Assembly: GCF_900104065.1 (NCBI RefSeq)
Contig: NZ_FNLC01000002.1
Coordinates: forward strand, 664,995 to 728,994
DNA: 64,000 bases
Reading direction: 5' to 3'
Source: Natronobacterium texcoconense
GTDB lineage: Archaea; Halobacteriota; Halobacteria; Halobacteriales; Natrialbaceae
The position numbers and the translations under genes were made by a program. Positions 50,644 through 60,822 of the stretch are shown here, in pieces. The number at the start of each line of letters is the position of its first letter. Positions within the stretch are counted from its first letter, which is position 1. The notes under the pieces were generated by a model. The model worked only from the letters and a program-made list of their open reading frames with translations, was not told the origin of the DNA and did not search any database.

Positions 50644-53007
50644 TCACTCCTTCTGCTCGCTTGCGATCGCTCGCCAGACCCGTTCCCCGGTGAGCGGCAT
50701 GTCGACGTGGTCGACGCCGATCGCGTCACAGACGGCGTTGACGGCCGCCGGTGGCGCGGCGATCGTCCCGGCTTCGCCGATCCCCTTGACGCCGAGGTCG
50801 TTCAACGGACTGGGCGTCACGGTCGCGTCGGTCTCGATCGGCGGCACGTCGGCGGCCCGCGGCACGCCGTAGTCGTCCATGGAGTCAGTCAGCAGCGTGC
50901 CGTCCTCGTCGTAGGCGACCGCCTCGTACAGAGCCTGTCCGATTCCCTGGGCGACGCCGCCGTGAACCTGCCCGTCGACGATCAGCGGGTTGACGCGCTC
51001 GCCGCAGTCGTCGACGGCGACGTACCGCTCGATCTCCACGTCACCGGTATCGGGGTCGACGGCGACGATACAGGCGTGCGTGCCGAACGTGTACGCCGCC
51101 CCCTCCGACTCGTAGAAGGTCGTCGCCTCCAGTCCCGGCTCGAGGCCGTCGGGCGTGTTCCACCCGTAGGCGACGTCGGCGACCTCTGCGAACGAGACGG
51201 TCTCGTCCCCCTCGAGCACCGTGAACGTCCCGTCTTCGTACTCGACGCGCTCCGGGTCGACGCCGAGTTCGGCGGCCGCAATCTGACGTGCCTTCGCCAG
51301 TACCTTCTCGGCGCTCTCGACGACCGCGTTCCCACCGACGAGCGTCGACCGACTCCCGAACGTCCCCGTTCCGGTAGGGATCGCCGCGGTGTCGCCCTCG
51401 GAGACGTGGATCCGCTCGAGCGGTACCTCGAGTGCGTCGGCGACGAGCTGGGCGTACGTCGTCTCGTGACCCTGGCCGTGCGAGTGAGTCCCTGCGTATA
51501 CCTCGACGTCGCCGTCGGGAAGGGCGCGGACGAGGCCGCTCTCGAACCCGCCGGCGGTCGACTCGACGTAGTTGGCGACGCCGACGCCGCGCACCAATCC
51601 GTCGTCGTCCGGCGCGTTCGTCTCTCCCGGTCGGAATTCGGGCCGATCACGGTACTCGTCGTAGCCGATCGCCTCGAGAGCCTTCTCCATTGCGGGCTCG
51701 TAGTCGCCCGAGTCGTAGGTCGCGCCGACCGGCGTCTCGTAGGGGAATTCGTCCGGCTCAAGGAGGTTTCGCCGACGAAGTTCGACGGGATCCATTCCCA
51801 GTTCGTCCGCCGCGATGTCGATCAGTCGCTCGGTGACGTAGATCGCCTCCGGGCGGCCGGCCCCGCGATATGAGTGGATCGGGGCCGTGTTGGTGAAGAC
51901 GGCCCGCGTCTCGCAGTGGATGGCGTCGATCGCGTACTGGCTCGACAGCAGTCGGCCGTACCGGACGGGCATCCTGGCACCGCCGCCGAGTCCGTAGCCG
52001 CCGACGTTGGCGACCGTCTCCGCCCTGACCCCGCGGATCGAGCCGTCGTCGTCGACCGCGAGTTCCGCCGTCGTCCGGTGGTCGCGGCCGTGTGCCCCCT
52101 CGAGGTAGTTACCGCTTCGGGTGGCGGTCCACTTGACGGGGCGCTCGAGTTCGCGCGCACACCACGCCGCCATCGCCTCGCCGGGATGGTGGTGTCCCTT
52201 GTGCCCGAAACCGCCGCCGACGCGGGGCGAGACGACCCGAATCTCGCCCTCGCGGACGCCGAGCGTGTGCGCCAGTTTCCGGCGGTGGCCGTGTGGCGAC
52301 TGGCTCGTCATCGTGACGGTGAAGCCATCGTCGGCGTCGAACTCGGCGACCGCCGCCCGCGGCTCGAGCGCGGAGGGGATCAGCCGGTTGTTCTCGAGGT
52401 CGATCTCTACGGTCCGGTCGGCCGCGGAGAAGGCCTCGTCGGTCGTGTCGGCGTCGCCCATTTCGGCCGCCGTCGCGACGTTGTCCGAGGCCGCCTCGAA
52501 CAGTTGCGGTGCGTCCGGGTCGGTCGCCGCCCGTGGATCGACGACCGCCTCACGTGGCTCGTACTCGATCTCGACCGCATCGACGGCGTCGCGTGCGCGA
52601 TACCGATCCTCGGCGACGACCGCCGCGATCGGCTGTCCGTGGTACCGAACGCGGTCGGTCGCCAGGATCGGGTGGGCGGGAACGTCCGGGTCCAGCCCGG
52701 AAAGCGGGAGGCGTCCCGGCGACGGCGACGCGTCGACGTCGGCCCACGTGTACACACCCAGTACGCCGTCCATCGCCTCTGCAGCCGACGCGTCGATTCC
52801 CTCGAGGTCGGCGTGACCGTGCTCGCTGCGGACGAACGCGAGGTGGACGGTTCCCGGCGGTTCGTGATCGTCAGTGTACTCCGCCCGGCCGGTAAGCAAC
52901 GCGGCGTCCTCGCGGCGCTTCTCGCGCCGTCCCATATACGCGTCCTCGTCGCTCCCCGTCCCCTCGACGTCGACGGGTTCGGAATCTGCGGTTTCCGCGT
53001 CACTCAT
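50644..53007 (-). CDS. Molybdenum hydroxylase large subunit (CoxL form II-like)
   Basis: A 787-aa molybdopterin-cytosine-dinucleotide subunit of the xanthine oxidase/CO dehydrogenase family. Cofactor motif GGGFGHKGHHHPGEA and active-site loop SYRGAGRPEAIYV are present. The true CO dehydrogenase loop is AYRCSFR, so the selenyl-cysteine is missing and this is a form II-type enzyme of unknown substrate. Last gene of the S-M-L operon, overlapping the medium subunit by eight bases. N-terminal acidic extension of about 25 residues. Confidence 0.88.
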   Translation of the reverse strand: MSDAETADSEPVDVEGTGSDEDAYMGRREKRREDAALLTGRAEYTDDHEPPGTVHLAFVRSEHGHADLEGIDASAAEAMDGVLGVYTWADVDASPSPGRLPLSGLDPDVPAHPILATDRVRYHGQPIAAVVAEDRYRARDAVDAVEIEYEPREAVVDPRAATDPDAPQLFEAASDNVATAAEMGDADTTDEAFSAADRTVEIDLENNRLIPSALEPRAAVAEFDADDGFTVTMTSQSPHGHRRKLAHTLGVREGEIRVVSPRVGGGFGHKGHHHPGEAMAAWCARELERPVKWTATRSGNYLEGAHGRDHRTTAELAVDDDGSIRGVRAETVANVGGYGLGGGARMPVRYGRLLSSQYAIDAIHCETRAVFTNTAPIHSYRGAGRPEAIYVTERLIDIAADELGMDPVELRRRNLLEPDEFPYETPVGATYDSGDYEPAMEKALEAIGYDEYRDRPEFRPGETNAPDDDGLVRGVGVANYVESTAGGFESGLVRALPDGDVEVYAGTHSHGQGHETTYAQLVADALEVPLERIHVSEGDTAAIPTGTGTFGSRSTLVGGNAVVESAEKVLAKARQIAAAELGVDPERVEYEDGTFTVLEGDETVSFAEVADVAYGWNTPDGLEPGLEATTFYESEGAAYTFGTHACIVAVDPDTGDVEIERYVAVDDCGERVNPLIVDGQVHGGVAQGIGQALYEAVAYDEDGTLLTDSMDDYGVPRAADVPPIETDATVTPSPLNDLGVKGIGEAGTIAAPPAAVNAVCDAIGVDHVDMPLTGERVWRAIASEQKE

Positions 53008-53920
53008 CCTGGCTCACCTCGAGTTCCCCGCCAGCGTCAGCTATGGCTGCCCGGACCGCCTGCTCCACGTAGGTGGGAAGAACACTCGTACGGTAGTCGG
53101 CCGACGCGTGAACGTCGCCGCGTCGCTCTCCCACCGGGAGATCGTCTGCGGCGTCCGCGACGGCCTCGGTCAGTCGTTCGTCCGCGTCTGAGGATTCCAG
53201 ATCGAATCCTTCGAGTACCGGCTCGACGCTCGAGAGCGCGACTGGAACGTCTGTCACGCCGTTCGTGGCGATTCGTGCCGACGAGATCGTGCCGTCCGCG
53301 ACGGCGACGCGGGTCGCGACGCCGACCATCGCGTAGCCGGAGGTCGGATGCGTCTTTCGTAGGTACGCGCCGCCGACGTCACCGCCGTCGACGTGCGGAA
53401 TCCGGACCGTAGTGACGATTTCCTCGTCTCCGACCGCGCTCTCGAACGGGCCGGTGACGAAGTCGGCGGCGTCGACCTCGCGAGTCCCGTCGGGTCCGCG
53501 GATTTGGACCGTCGCATCGGCGACGATCGCAGCGGCCGGCAGATCCGAGTCGGGGTGTGCCTCGGCGAGATTGCCACCGACGGTGCCACGATTTCGAATC
53601 TGCCGGTCGCCGACCGCACGCGTCGCCCCCACGAACGCGGGCATGCGATCCTCGAGTGACAGTTCGTCGACGGCCTCGAGCAGGGCCGCGTACGTGGTCG
53701 CCGCGCCGACGGCTGTCGCCTCGCCGTCGTCTTCGAGGCCGGAAAGCGCCGCGACGTCGCTCACGTCGACGACCGCACCGGGGTCGGCGCGGCCGTTCTT
53801 GAGGTGTGGAATCAGGGCGTGGCCACCTGCCAGTACCGTCGCGTCCGGGTGGTCCGCGAGCAACGACAGCGCCTCCGAGACGCTCGAGGCGCGATAGTAG
53901 TCGAACGACGGCGGGTACAT
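53000..53920 (-). CDS. Molybdenum hydroxylase FAD subunit (CoxM-like)
   Basis: A 306-aa FAD-binding subunit from ATG 53920 (MYPPSFDYYRASSVSEALSL). FAD motifs VLAGGHALIPHLKNG and IRNRGTVGGNLAEAHPDSDL are clear. The ATG shares its first base with the stop of the small-subunit gene. It passes electrons from the Mo and Fe-S centres to the acceptor. Confidence 0.9.
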   Translation of the reverse strand: MYPPSFDYYRASSVSEALSLLADHPDATVLAGGHALIPHLKNGRADPGAVVDVSDVAALSGLEDDGEATAVGAATTYAALLEAVDELSLEDRMPAFVGATRAVGDRQIRNRGTVGGNLAEAHPDSDLPAAAIVADATVQIRGPDGTREVDAADFVTGPFESAVGDEEIVTTVRIPHVDGGDVGGAYLRKTHPTSGYAMVGVATRVAVADGTISSARIATNGVTDVPVALSSVEPVLEGFDLESSDADERLTEAVADAADDLPVGERRGDVHASADYRTSVLPTYVEQAVRAAIADAGGELEVSQDE

Positions 53921-54444
53921 CAGGAATCCTCCCCCGAGCGTGTGGTGTTGGCGGTTTCGTTCGTCCCAGCCCCCTGCTCGAGTTCCGCGGCAGCCGACTG
54001 AACTGCACTTACGATATTCGTGTATCCCGTACACCGACAGATGTTCCCTTTGAGCGCCTGCCTGATCTCGGCATCCGTCGGGTTCGAGTTCTCTCGGAGC
54101 AGGTCGCTCACCGTCAGCACCATCCCCGGCGTACAGTAGCCACACTGGAGTCCGTGTTCCTCGTGGAACTGCTCTTGCACGACGGAGAGGACACCGTCCT
54201 CGCTCTCGCCTGCCGCAGTCCGAACGGTGGCGCCGTCGGCCTGGACCGCGAGTACCGTACACGACTTCACGACGTCGCCCTCGAGTTCGACCGTACAGGC
54301 CCCGCACTTGCTCGACTCACAGCCCACCTTCGGTGCGGTGACCTCGAGTTGGTCCCGGAGGGCGTGGACGAGCAGCGTCCGTCCCTCGACTGTCAGGGTC
54401 TCTCGCTCCCCGTCGACGGTCAGCGAGATCCGATGTTCCGACAT
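53920..54444 (-). CDS. Molybdenum hydroxylase 2Fe-2S subunit (CoxS-like)
   Basis: A 174-aa subunit from ATG 54444 (MSEHRISLTVDGERETLTVE). The plant-type cluster is held by CESSKCGACTVELEG and the cysteine of VVKSC; the second cluster by QCGYCTPGMV and GNICRCTGYTNIV. First gene of the operon. The C-terminal tail of about 20 residues is low complexity. Confidence 0.92.
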   Translation of the reverse strand: MSEHRISLTVDGERETLTVEGRTLLVHALRDQLEVTAPKVGCESSKCGACTVELEGDVVKSCTVLAVQADGATVRTAAGESEDGVLSVVQEQFHEEHGLQCGYCTPGMVLTVSDLLRENSNPTDAEIRQALKGNICRCTGYTNIVSAVQSAAAELEQGAGTNETANTTRSGEDS

Positions 54445-54617
54445 GGTTGGTCGTTTGGTGGACACGGAACTTGAAGATACCCTCGTAACGGCATATTCGT
54501 CAGTACACGCGCTCGTCGTCGACGGTACGGGTTCTACAACTGCGACCGTTGCGTCGGATACCGGGGAGACTGCAGGAGATGGTACAAATATATGTAGATA
54601 CATTTACCATATGGGGT

Positions 54618-55091
54618 ATGGAAGTGCCCTCCCTCCAGGCCAGTATCGACAGAGTCAGAACAGTAAACCAGTGGGAACAGTCCTGGCTATACTATATCGG
54701 TGGTCTGTTTGCGCTATTCAATGCGTACTTTCACTCCGGAATTGTCGTCGACGTCGGCCGCGAATTGATCCACTTCCCCGACGAGTCTCACTGGATCAGT
54801 GTCGCAACCGGTCTCTCGTTCGTAATACTCGCCACTGTCCTCTTTCTCGCCGTCGTTCTCGTGGATATCTACTGGAGTGGCTCTCTCCCGAATATCGACG
54901 TGACCGACTCCTTCGGTGTGCTATCACTCGTTTTCTTTGTACTGACCGGTTTCGTGTGGCTCGTGACTATCCTCGTCATCGAGACAGCAGTTGGATTTCC
55001 GCAAGATGGGGTGACTGGAGTCGTCGCTCACACCGTTTCGTTCAACCTGTTTCTCGTCGGTGCTGCTGCGTTTCTCCTCAAATATACCTGA
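54618..55091 (+). CDS. Four-helix membrane protein
   Basis: A 157-aa protein from ATG 54618 (MEVPSLQASIDRVRTVNQWE). Four hydrophobic helices (WLYYIGGLFALFNAYF; VATGLSFVILATVLFLAVVL; FGVLSLVFFVLTGFVWLVTI; HTVSFNLFLVGAAAFLLKYT). No family recognised. It is divergent from the molybdenum hydroxylase operon. The following 200 bases contain no gene. Confidence 0.65.
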   Translation: MEVPSLQASIDRVRTVNQWEQSWLYYIGGLFALFNAYFHSGIVVDVGRELIHFPDESHWISVATGLSFVILATVLFLAVVLVDIYWSGSLPNIDVTDSFGVLSLVFFVLTGFVWLVTILVIETAVGFPQDGVTGVVAHTVSFNLFLVGAAAFLLKYT

Positions 55092-55289
55092 GGTTTGGCT
55101 CGACGTCGACAGCCGCTGTAAGCAGCTATCGACTCACAGCTTTTCTGCCGAGCCGAGCCGTCTACAGTTCGTGAAATAGAGCATTCCGCTACTTCTCAGC
55201 ACCCAGGTCTTCGTCCCGACGACATCGGAATCAGGGGACCGAACGCGATTGCGTTCTCGGTACCCCTCGAGAATCAGCGACTGCGGTCG

Positions 55290-56345
55290 TCAGTACCCAC
55301 GCTCGATCAGATAATCTGCGATCTCGTCGAGCAGGTCGTGGGCCTCGTTGTCCGGCAGGACCTCGAGGCGTTCTTTGCCCTGTTCGACCAGTTCGCGGGC
55401 CTTCTCGTTAGCGTAGTCGATCGATCCGGTCTCCTCGAGGCGGGCGACCGCGTCGTCGATCTCGGCCTCGGTGACCGCGTCGACGTCGTCGGTGTCGACC
55501 AGATCGGCGACGTCGAGGCCGTGGTCGCGGGCGTGGACGGTGATCAGCGTCTGTTTGTTCTCGACCAGGTCGCTGCCCCGTTGTTTGCCGAGTTCCTCAC
55601 TCGGGACCGTCAGATCGAGCACGTCGTCCTGGATCTGGAACGCACGGCCGACGTCGAGCCCGTAGCCGTAGAGGGCGTCGACGACCTCGTCGTCCGCGCC
55701 CATCAGGATCGCGGGGAGACTGGCGGAGGCAGCGTACAGCACTGCAGTCTTCTGTTCGACCATCTTCAGGTATTCCTCGGGCGTGACGTCGTCGCGTTGC
55801 TCGAAGTCGACGTCCAACGCCTGCCCCTCACAGATCTGCGTGCAGGTGTTTGCCAGCACGTCCAGTGCCTCGACCATCCGAGCGGGCTCGGCGCCCGTCT
55901 CGAGCATGATCTCGAACGCCTTCGAGTAGAGCGTGTCGCCGGCGAGGATCGCCGTCTCGAGGTCGTACTCGCGGTGGACGGCCGGAACGCCACGCCGGAG
56001 GTCGTCGTCGTCCATGATGTCGTCGTGAATCAGGGTAAACGACTGGATGACCTCGACGCTGACTGCGGCGTCCATCATGTCGATCTCGTCGATTTCCTCG
56101 TGAACCGTCGGAAACGACCGGTAGTCGACCGACAGCGGTTCGACGTCTGCGAGCGCCTCCGCGGTCGCAAGCAGGATCGTCGGCCGGAGTCGCTTCCCAC
56201 CGGCGTCGAGCAGGTACCGCGAGGCCTCGTAGAGCCGCTCCGGTCGTGCAACCGGTAGCTCTTCAGGAATCGCGTCGTTGACCAGTTCCCGTCGCTTCCC
56301 GACCGCTTCGAGCACCGCCTCTTCTCGTGTCTCGGAAGTCGTCAT
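55290..56345 (-). CDS. idsA: Polyprenyl (geranylgeranyl) diphosphate synthase
   Basis: A 351-aa trans-prenyltransferase making the C20 (or C25) chain of archaeal lipids. First Asp-rich motif LIHDDIMDDDDLRRG, second FQIQDDVLD, and the GGKRLRP motif. ATG 56345 (MTTSETREEAVLEAVGKRRE) is preferred; the upstream extension overlaps rnj. It follows rnj after one base. Confidence 0.93.
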   Translation of the reverse strand: MTTSETREEAVLEAVGKRRELVNDAIPEELPVARPERLYEASRYLLDAGGKRLRPTILLATAEALADVEPLSVDYRSFPTVHEEIDEIDMMDAAVSVEVIQSFTLIHDDIMDDDDLRRGVPAVHREYDLETAILAGDTLYSKAFEIMLETGAEPARMVEALDVLANTCTQICEGQALDVDFEQRDDVTPEEYLKMVEQKTAVLYAASASLPAILMGADDEVVDALYGYGLDVGRAFQIQDDVLDLTVPSEELGKQRGSDLVENKQTLITVHARDHGLDVADLVDTDDVDAVTEAEIDDAVARLEETGSIDYANEKARELVEQGKERLEVLPDNEAHDLLDEIADYLIERGY

Positions 56346-56346
56346 A

Positions 56347-57699
56347 TCACTCGACGAGTTGAATGAGGTTACCGTTGCGCGTGACGTGGAGGTCACGTCC
56401 CATCTGATAGCCCTCGCTCTCACAGAGGTTGACGTAGCTCGAGAAGCCGCTCAGGTCCTGGTGGGCCGGGATGACGTGCTGTGGCTGGAGTGCGTCGAGC
56501 ATCTCGTAGTGGCCCTCCTGGTTGAGGTGGCCCGAGACGTGGATGTCGTCGTAGACGCGAGCGCCCTGCATTCCCAGCAGTTTCTCGGCCTGATAGCGCT
56601 GGCCCTCGTTGGTCGGCTCCGGAATGACGCGAGCCGAGAAGACGACTTTGTCACCGTCCTGTAGTTCGTACGGCGTCTCGCCGCGGGCCATCCGGGTGAG
56701 CATCGCGCGCGGCTCGCCCTGATGTCCCGTCACGACGGGGAGGTATTTCTCCTTGCCCTCGTTCATGATCCGCTTGAACGTGCGGTCGACGGACTTGCGG
56801 TGGCCGAACATCCCGAGGTCGGTCGGGAAGTCGACGAAGTCGAGTCGTTCCGCGGTACCGGAGTACTTCTCCATCGAGCGGCCGAGCAGGACTGGCTGAC
56901 GGCCGATGTCGTCCGCGAACTCGACGAGACTCTTGACGCGGGCGATGTGACTCGAGAACGTCGTCGCGACAATCCCGCCGTCGTAGTCCTCCATGCTGTA
57001 GAGGACGTCACGCAGGTGTTCGCGGGCGACCTTCTCGCTGGGCGTTCGGCCCTTCTTGCTCGCGTTGGTACAGTCTTCGATGTAACAGAGGACGCCCTCG
57101 CCTTCGCGCCCGATCTCGCGGAATCGATCCATGTCGATCGGGTCGCCGATGACGGGCGTGTGGTCCATGCGCTTGTCCAGCCCGTAGACGACGGCGCCTT
57201 CGGGCGTGTGCAGGACCGGGTTGATCGCGTCGATGATCGAGTGGGTGACGTTGACGAACTCGAGGTCGACCTTGCCGGAGTCGCCGATCGACATCGTCTC
57301 GCCGGCGTCCATCTTGATCAGGTCGTTCTCGACGCCGAACTTCTGTTCGCCCTCGATCTGCTGTTTGACGAGTTCGATCGTAAACGGCGTCGCGACGATC
57401 GGCGCGTCGTACCGGTGGGCCAGTTTCGAGATGGCCCCGATGTGGTCGAGGTGGCCGTGCGTCGGCACGATCGCCTGCACGTCGCCCTCGAGGTCGCTCA
57501 TGATCCGATCGTCGGGGATTGCGCCCATGTCGATCAGATCGAGACTGTGCATTCGCTCGGTTTCGACGTTGTCGTGGATCAGCACCTGCGAGAGGTTCAG
57601 ACCCATGTCGAAGATGACGACGTCGTCGCCGGCGCGGACGGCAGTCATCTGCCGTCCGACTTCTTCGTAGCCGCCTATGGTTGCGATTTCGATTTCCAT
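56347..57699 (-). CDS. rnj: Archaeal ribonuclease J
   Basis: A 450-aa beta-CASP metallo-beta-lactamase RNase, a 5'-3' exonuclease. The start [20 protein letters not shown], the metal motif [16 protein letters not shown], and C-terminal [20 protein letters not shown] with PAHQDLS are characteristic. It lies directly before idsA, an old haloarchaeal neighbour pair. Confidence 0.94.
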   Translation of the reverse strand: MEIEIATIGGYEEVGRQMTAVRAGDDVVIFDMGLNLSQVLIHDNVETERMHSLDLIDMGAIPDDRIMSDLEGDVQAIVPTHGHLDHIGAISKLAHRYDAPIVATPFTIELVKQQIEGEQKFGVENDLIKMDAGETMSIGDSGKVDLEFVNVTHSIIDAINPVLHTPEGAVVYGLDKRMDHTPVIGDPIDMDRFREIGREGEGVLCYIEDCTNASKKGRTPSEKVAREHLRDVLYSMEDYDGGIVATTFSSHIARVKSLVEFADDIGRQPVLLGRSMEKYSGTAERLDFVDFPTDLGMFGHRKSVDRTFKRIMNEGKEKYLPVVTGHQGEPRAMLTRMARGETPYELQDGDKVVFSARVIPEPTNEGQRYQAEKLLGMQGARVYDDIHVSGHLNQEGHYEMLDALQPQHVIPAHQDLSGFSSYVNLCESEGYQMGRDLHVTRNGNLIQLVE

Positions 57700-58111
57700 G
57701 GTTCGTTGTACTGAAAGCCTCGGTGGACTCGCAGTTTATCGAAACGGTCCGCGGACTCCTGCTACGGCCCCGGCATCTTGCAGCGCGTCGGCCATCCCGC
57801 TATGCGTCCGGGAACCGCCCACGACAACCGTCGTGAGCCCGAACGCACTTGCCCGCGGGTTTCGGTACTCACCACTACACGCCCGGGTGTTAAAAACACA
57901 GTGGGTTGGTCGTCTGTCCGATGAGACCCATAGGTATACCGACGTCAGCCACTCTGTTCGAGTCTGGTATCTGATACGTAATCGGAAAGAATCGTGCAAA
58001 TGTTGCAAAGGGTATCTTATTTCCGGCCGTATTTTGATTTGGCGTGAGTTATAATCACATTCGGTTCCGAAATGCAAAGGTTTCTAAACTCGCGTCCGAA
58101 AGCCTCGGGCG
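57700..58111. other. Intergenic region with divergent promoters
   Basis: Minus-strand TTTTTAAC (57886-57894) is a likely TATA box for rnj, leaving a leader of about 165 bases in which a 37-codon GTG-started frame can be read. On the plus side TTTCTAAACT (58080-58089) lies about 27 bases before ATG 58112, so the transporter is probably leaderless. No gene is called between them. Confidence 0.4.
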
Positions 58112-60418
58112 ATGACGAAGGATCTCGAGCGAGACCTGGGGTTGTTCGCCGTAATCGCGATCAGTATGGGGGCGATGATCGGGAGCGGCATCTTCATTTT
58201 GCCGGGTGTCGCGATGGCCGAGGCAGGACCGGCCGTGATTCTGGCGTTCGTGATCGCCGCAATCCTCGTGGTACCGGCGGCACTCAGCATCGCCGAACTC
58301 GGGACGGCGATCCCCGAGGCAGGTGGTGACTACGTCTTCATCGAGCGTGGTCTCGGTCCCGCGTTCGGGACGATCGCCGGTCTCGGTACCTGGTTGATGC
58401 TGATGCTGAAAGGATCGCTCGCACTCTACGGTGGCATGTTCTACATCGATTTCGTCTACTCGCTTCCCACGTGGAGTCTCGCGATTCCTGGACTCGGCAC
58501 GACGGTACCGATTCCGGGAGTCCGGGCGCTCGGGATTACGTTCGCGATTCTCTTTATCGCCATCAACCTGATCGGGGTCAAACAGACTGGCGGCATCCAG
58601 TCGATCATGGTCGTCGTCATGCTAGTGATCCTCGGAGTGTTCATCGCGACCACGATCGTCCAGGTCGACGGCGCGAACTACGACGGGTTCTTCGACGAAG
58701 GGATCGACGGTATACTCGGTGCGACTGCCCTCGTTCTCGTCTCCTATGCGGGGGTGACCAAGGTCGCCGCCGTCGCCGAAGAGATCGAAAACCCCGGCCG
58801 AAACTTGCCGCTCGGCCTGCTTATCTCGCTTATCGTCACCGCTATTCTCTACGCGCTGCTCGTCTTCGTGCTCGTCGGGGTCGTCCAGAGCGACTCGCTA
58901 ACCGGCGAGAACGAAAACGTCCCGATGGGGGTCGCAACGGAGATCGTCTACGGAGACATGGCCGTCGGCGGCGTCCCCATCGGGACCTTCGCCATCGGTG
59001 CGATCGTCCTCGCAGCCCTTCTCGCGCTCGTCAGCACCGCCAACGCCGGTATCCTGACCGCCTCGCGCTATCCGCTCGCGCTCAGCCGTGACGACCTCTT
59101 CCTGAAGAAGTTCGAATACATCCACCCGCGGTTTGCGACCCCGTTCGTCGCGATCCTGACGACCGGTGCGATCATCATCTTCATCGTCGCCACCCAGGCG
59201 GTCGACGAAATCGCGAAGATGGCCGGTGCGTTCCAGATCCTCGTCTACATTCTCGTCTGTGGCGCGCTGATCGCCTTCCGGGAACGCGACCTCGAGTGGT
59301 ACGATCCCGAGTTCCTGACGCCCGGCTACCCCTGGGTCCAGTTGTTCGGTATCGTTTCGGGCGTCTTCATCATCAGCCAGATGGACACACAGGAAATCCT
59401 TGGCTCGATCGCGATCGTGATTCTCGGCTTCGTCTGGTTCAAACTGTACGCCGAAGACAAGGTCGAGCGTGAAGGGATCGCCAAAGGACTGGCCCGACGC
59501 GAAGCGGGCAAACAGTTCGTCCGCGACACCGAACAGCAACTCGAGGACGACGACACCTACGAGATCCTTATCCCGATCCGCCAGGACGTCAGCCGCGAGC
59601 AGGAAGACGCCCTGATCCAGATGGCCGCACCGATCGTCAGCCGTCGCGGTGGCCGAATCCGCGTCGTCCGCTTCGACGAGGTTCCCGACCAGGTCCCACT
59701 GGACATTCCGGCGGCGGAACTCTCCGAGGCCGACCTCGAGTTCGAGGAGCGAACCGACGAACTCGTTCGGTATCTCGAGGTGCCGGTCGAAGTCGGTGAG
59801 ATCGTCAGTCACGATACCCGGCACGCGGTCGTCAACTTCGCCGAGCGATCCGGTGCAGATCTCATCCTCGCACGGCGGAAAGCCACGAGTCGGCTGGGGA
59901 CCCTGTTCGGCCGCGATACGGACTGGATCATGGAACACGCCCCGTGTGACGTGGCCTTCGTCCAGCACGAACAGCGGGTCGATATCGACGAGATAGCGAT
60001 CGTCACCGACCGGAGCCCGTTCAACGACCCGCTCAAGGTCGAACTCGCGGACGCGATGGCCGACGTGCTCGGCGCGCGGGTCCGGTTTCTCTTCGCGGTC
60101 TCCGCGGACGCACCCGAGGAACTGACCGAGACGATCGAGGACTACCACATCGAACTCGACGAGCTCTGTACCGTCCCCGTCGAGTCGACGATCGTCCGCA
60201 CCGACGACGCGGTCGCGGATCTCTCGCGGGAACTCGAGTCGGCTGACGTCGTCATACTGAGTACGGTCACTCACCGGCGGCTTCCGGACCTGCTGATCGA
60301 ACAGCGTTCGGATCGACTCGCCGCGGCGATCGAACAGCCCACGATGCTGGTCCACTCCAAGAAGACGCGTCGTGGATCGTTCCTCCGTCCGATCCTCGAG
60401 CGCCTCCTATTCAGGTAA
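58112..60418 (+). CDS. APC-family amino-acid transporter with UspA-type cytoplasmic domains
   Basis: A 768-aa protein. The first about 430 residues are an APC permease with 12 hydrophobic helices (ISMGAMIGSGIFILPGVAMA, ALVLVSYAGVTKVAAVAEEI). The C-terminal part holds universal-stress-like domains (YEILIPIRQDVSREQEDALI, NFAERSGADLILARRK, MEHAPCDVAFVQHEQRVDID, and a second unit EIAIVTDRSPFNDPLKVELA). The layout is common in haloarchaea. It is a putative amino-acid or cation/amine carrier with nucleotide-responsive control. It interrupts the isoprenoid/rnj cluster and is read against it. Confidence 0.88.
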   Translation: MTKDLERDLGLFAVIAISMGAMIGSGIFILPGVAMAEAGPAVILAFVIAAILVVPAALSIAELGTAIPEAGGDYVFIERGLGPAFGTIAGLGTWLMLMLKGSLALYGGMFYIDFVYSLPTWSLAIPGLGTTVPIPGVRALGITFAILFIAINLIGVKQTGGIQSIMVVVMLVILGVFIATTIVQVDGANYDGFFDEGIDGILGATALVLVSYAGVTKVAAVAEEIENPGRNLPLGLLISLIVTAILYALLVFVLVGVVQSDSLTGENENVPMGVATEIVYGDMAVGGVPIGTFAIGAIVLAALLALVSTANAGILTASRYPLALSRDDLFLKKFEYIHPRFATPFVAILTTGAIIIFIVATQAVDEIAKMAGAFQILVYILVCGALIAFRERDLEWYDPEFLTPGYPWVQLFGIVSGVFIISQMDTQEILGSIAIVILGFVWFKLYAEDKVEREGIAKGLARREAGKQFVRDTEQQLEDDDTYEILIPIRQDVSREQEDALIQMAAPIVSRRGGRIRVVRFDEVPDQVPLDIPAAELSEADLEFEERTDELVRYLEVPVEVGEIVSHDTRHAVVNFAERSGADLILARRKATSRLGTLFGRDTDWIMEHAPCDVAFVQHEQRVDIDEIAIVTDRSPFNDPLKVELADAMADVLGARVRFLFAVSADAPEELTETIEDYHIELDELCTVPVESTIVRTDDAVADLSRELESADVVILSTVTHRRLPDLLIEQRSDRLAAAIEQPTMLVHSKKTRRGSFLRPILERLLFR

Positions 60419-60537
60419 TAATCTTGTCATAATAGGTGGCGGAACTTACACGTTCGAGTTGCTGAGTCAATACAAATTCCGTATTCAATATAACTAAAGA
60501 CTGAACATTTATGAGTTATGCTAATCTAGGCGATAGT

Positions 60538-60699
60538 ATGCCAATCATTTCGAAGGACGATTTCTCCTATCACACCAACGACTGTCCCGACGTCGGTGAT
60601 GGAATGCGAACGACATCTCTCCCGGAAGAAGTAACGTCGATCGACGACCTCGAGTGTGGCTGCTGGGACGCGTACGACTCGCTCGACGAACTGGAGTGA
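60538..60699 (+). CDS. 53-aa acidic cysteine protein
   Basis: ATG 60538 (MPIISKDDFSYHTNDCPDVG) or the earlier in-frame 60511. The tail SIDDLECGCWDAYDSLDELE has a Cys-x-Cys. Short acidic haloarchaeal protein after the transporter. Function unknown. Confidence 0.6.
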   Translation: MPIISKDDFSYHTNDCPDVGDGMRTTSLPEEVTSIDDLECGCWDAYDSLDELE

Positions 60700-60822
60700 C
60701 CCGACACCGACTGCGGTAGCGGCCGATTTTACTCCCTGTGACGTCTTCTCGAGTCCGGTGAAGAATCCGTTATCGACCAGCAGGACGGGAGTCAGTTACG
60801 TCCCTGCACCAGTGTCTTCCGC

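Noticed and set aside
50644-53007. Calling the operon aerobic CO dehydrogenase
   Set aside because: The active-site loop lacks the AYRCSFR cysteine of true CoxL.
54921-55274. Plus-strand tail of the long frame through 54227-55174
   Set aside because: Composition is Arg/Ser-rich; it is a shadow of the membrane protein and the molybdenum hydroxylase genes.
57736-57900. 37-codon GTG frame in the rnj leader
   Set aside because: Arg/Trp/Pro-rich, not haloarchaeal in composition; only its position after the TATA box supports it.
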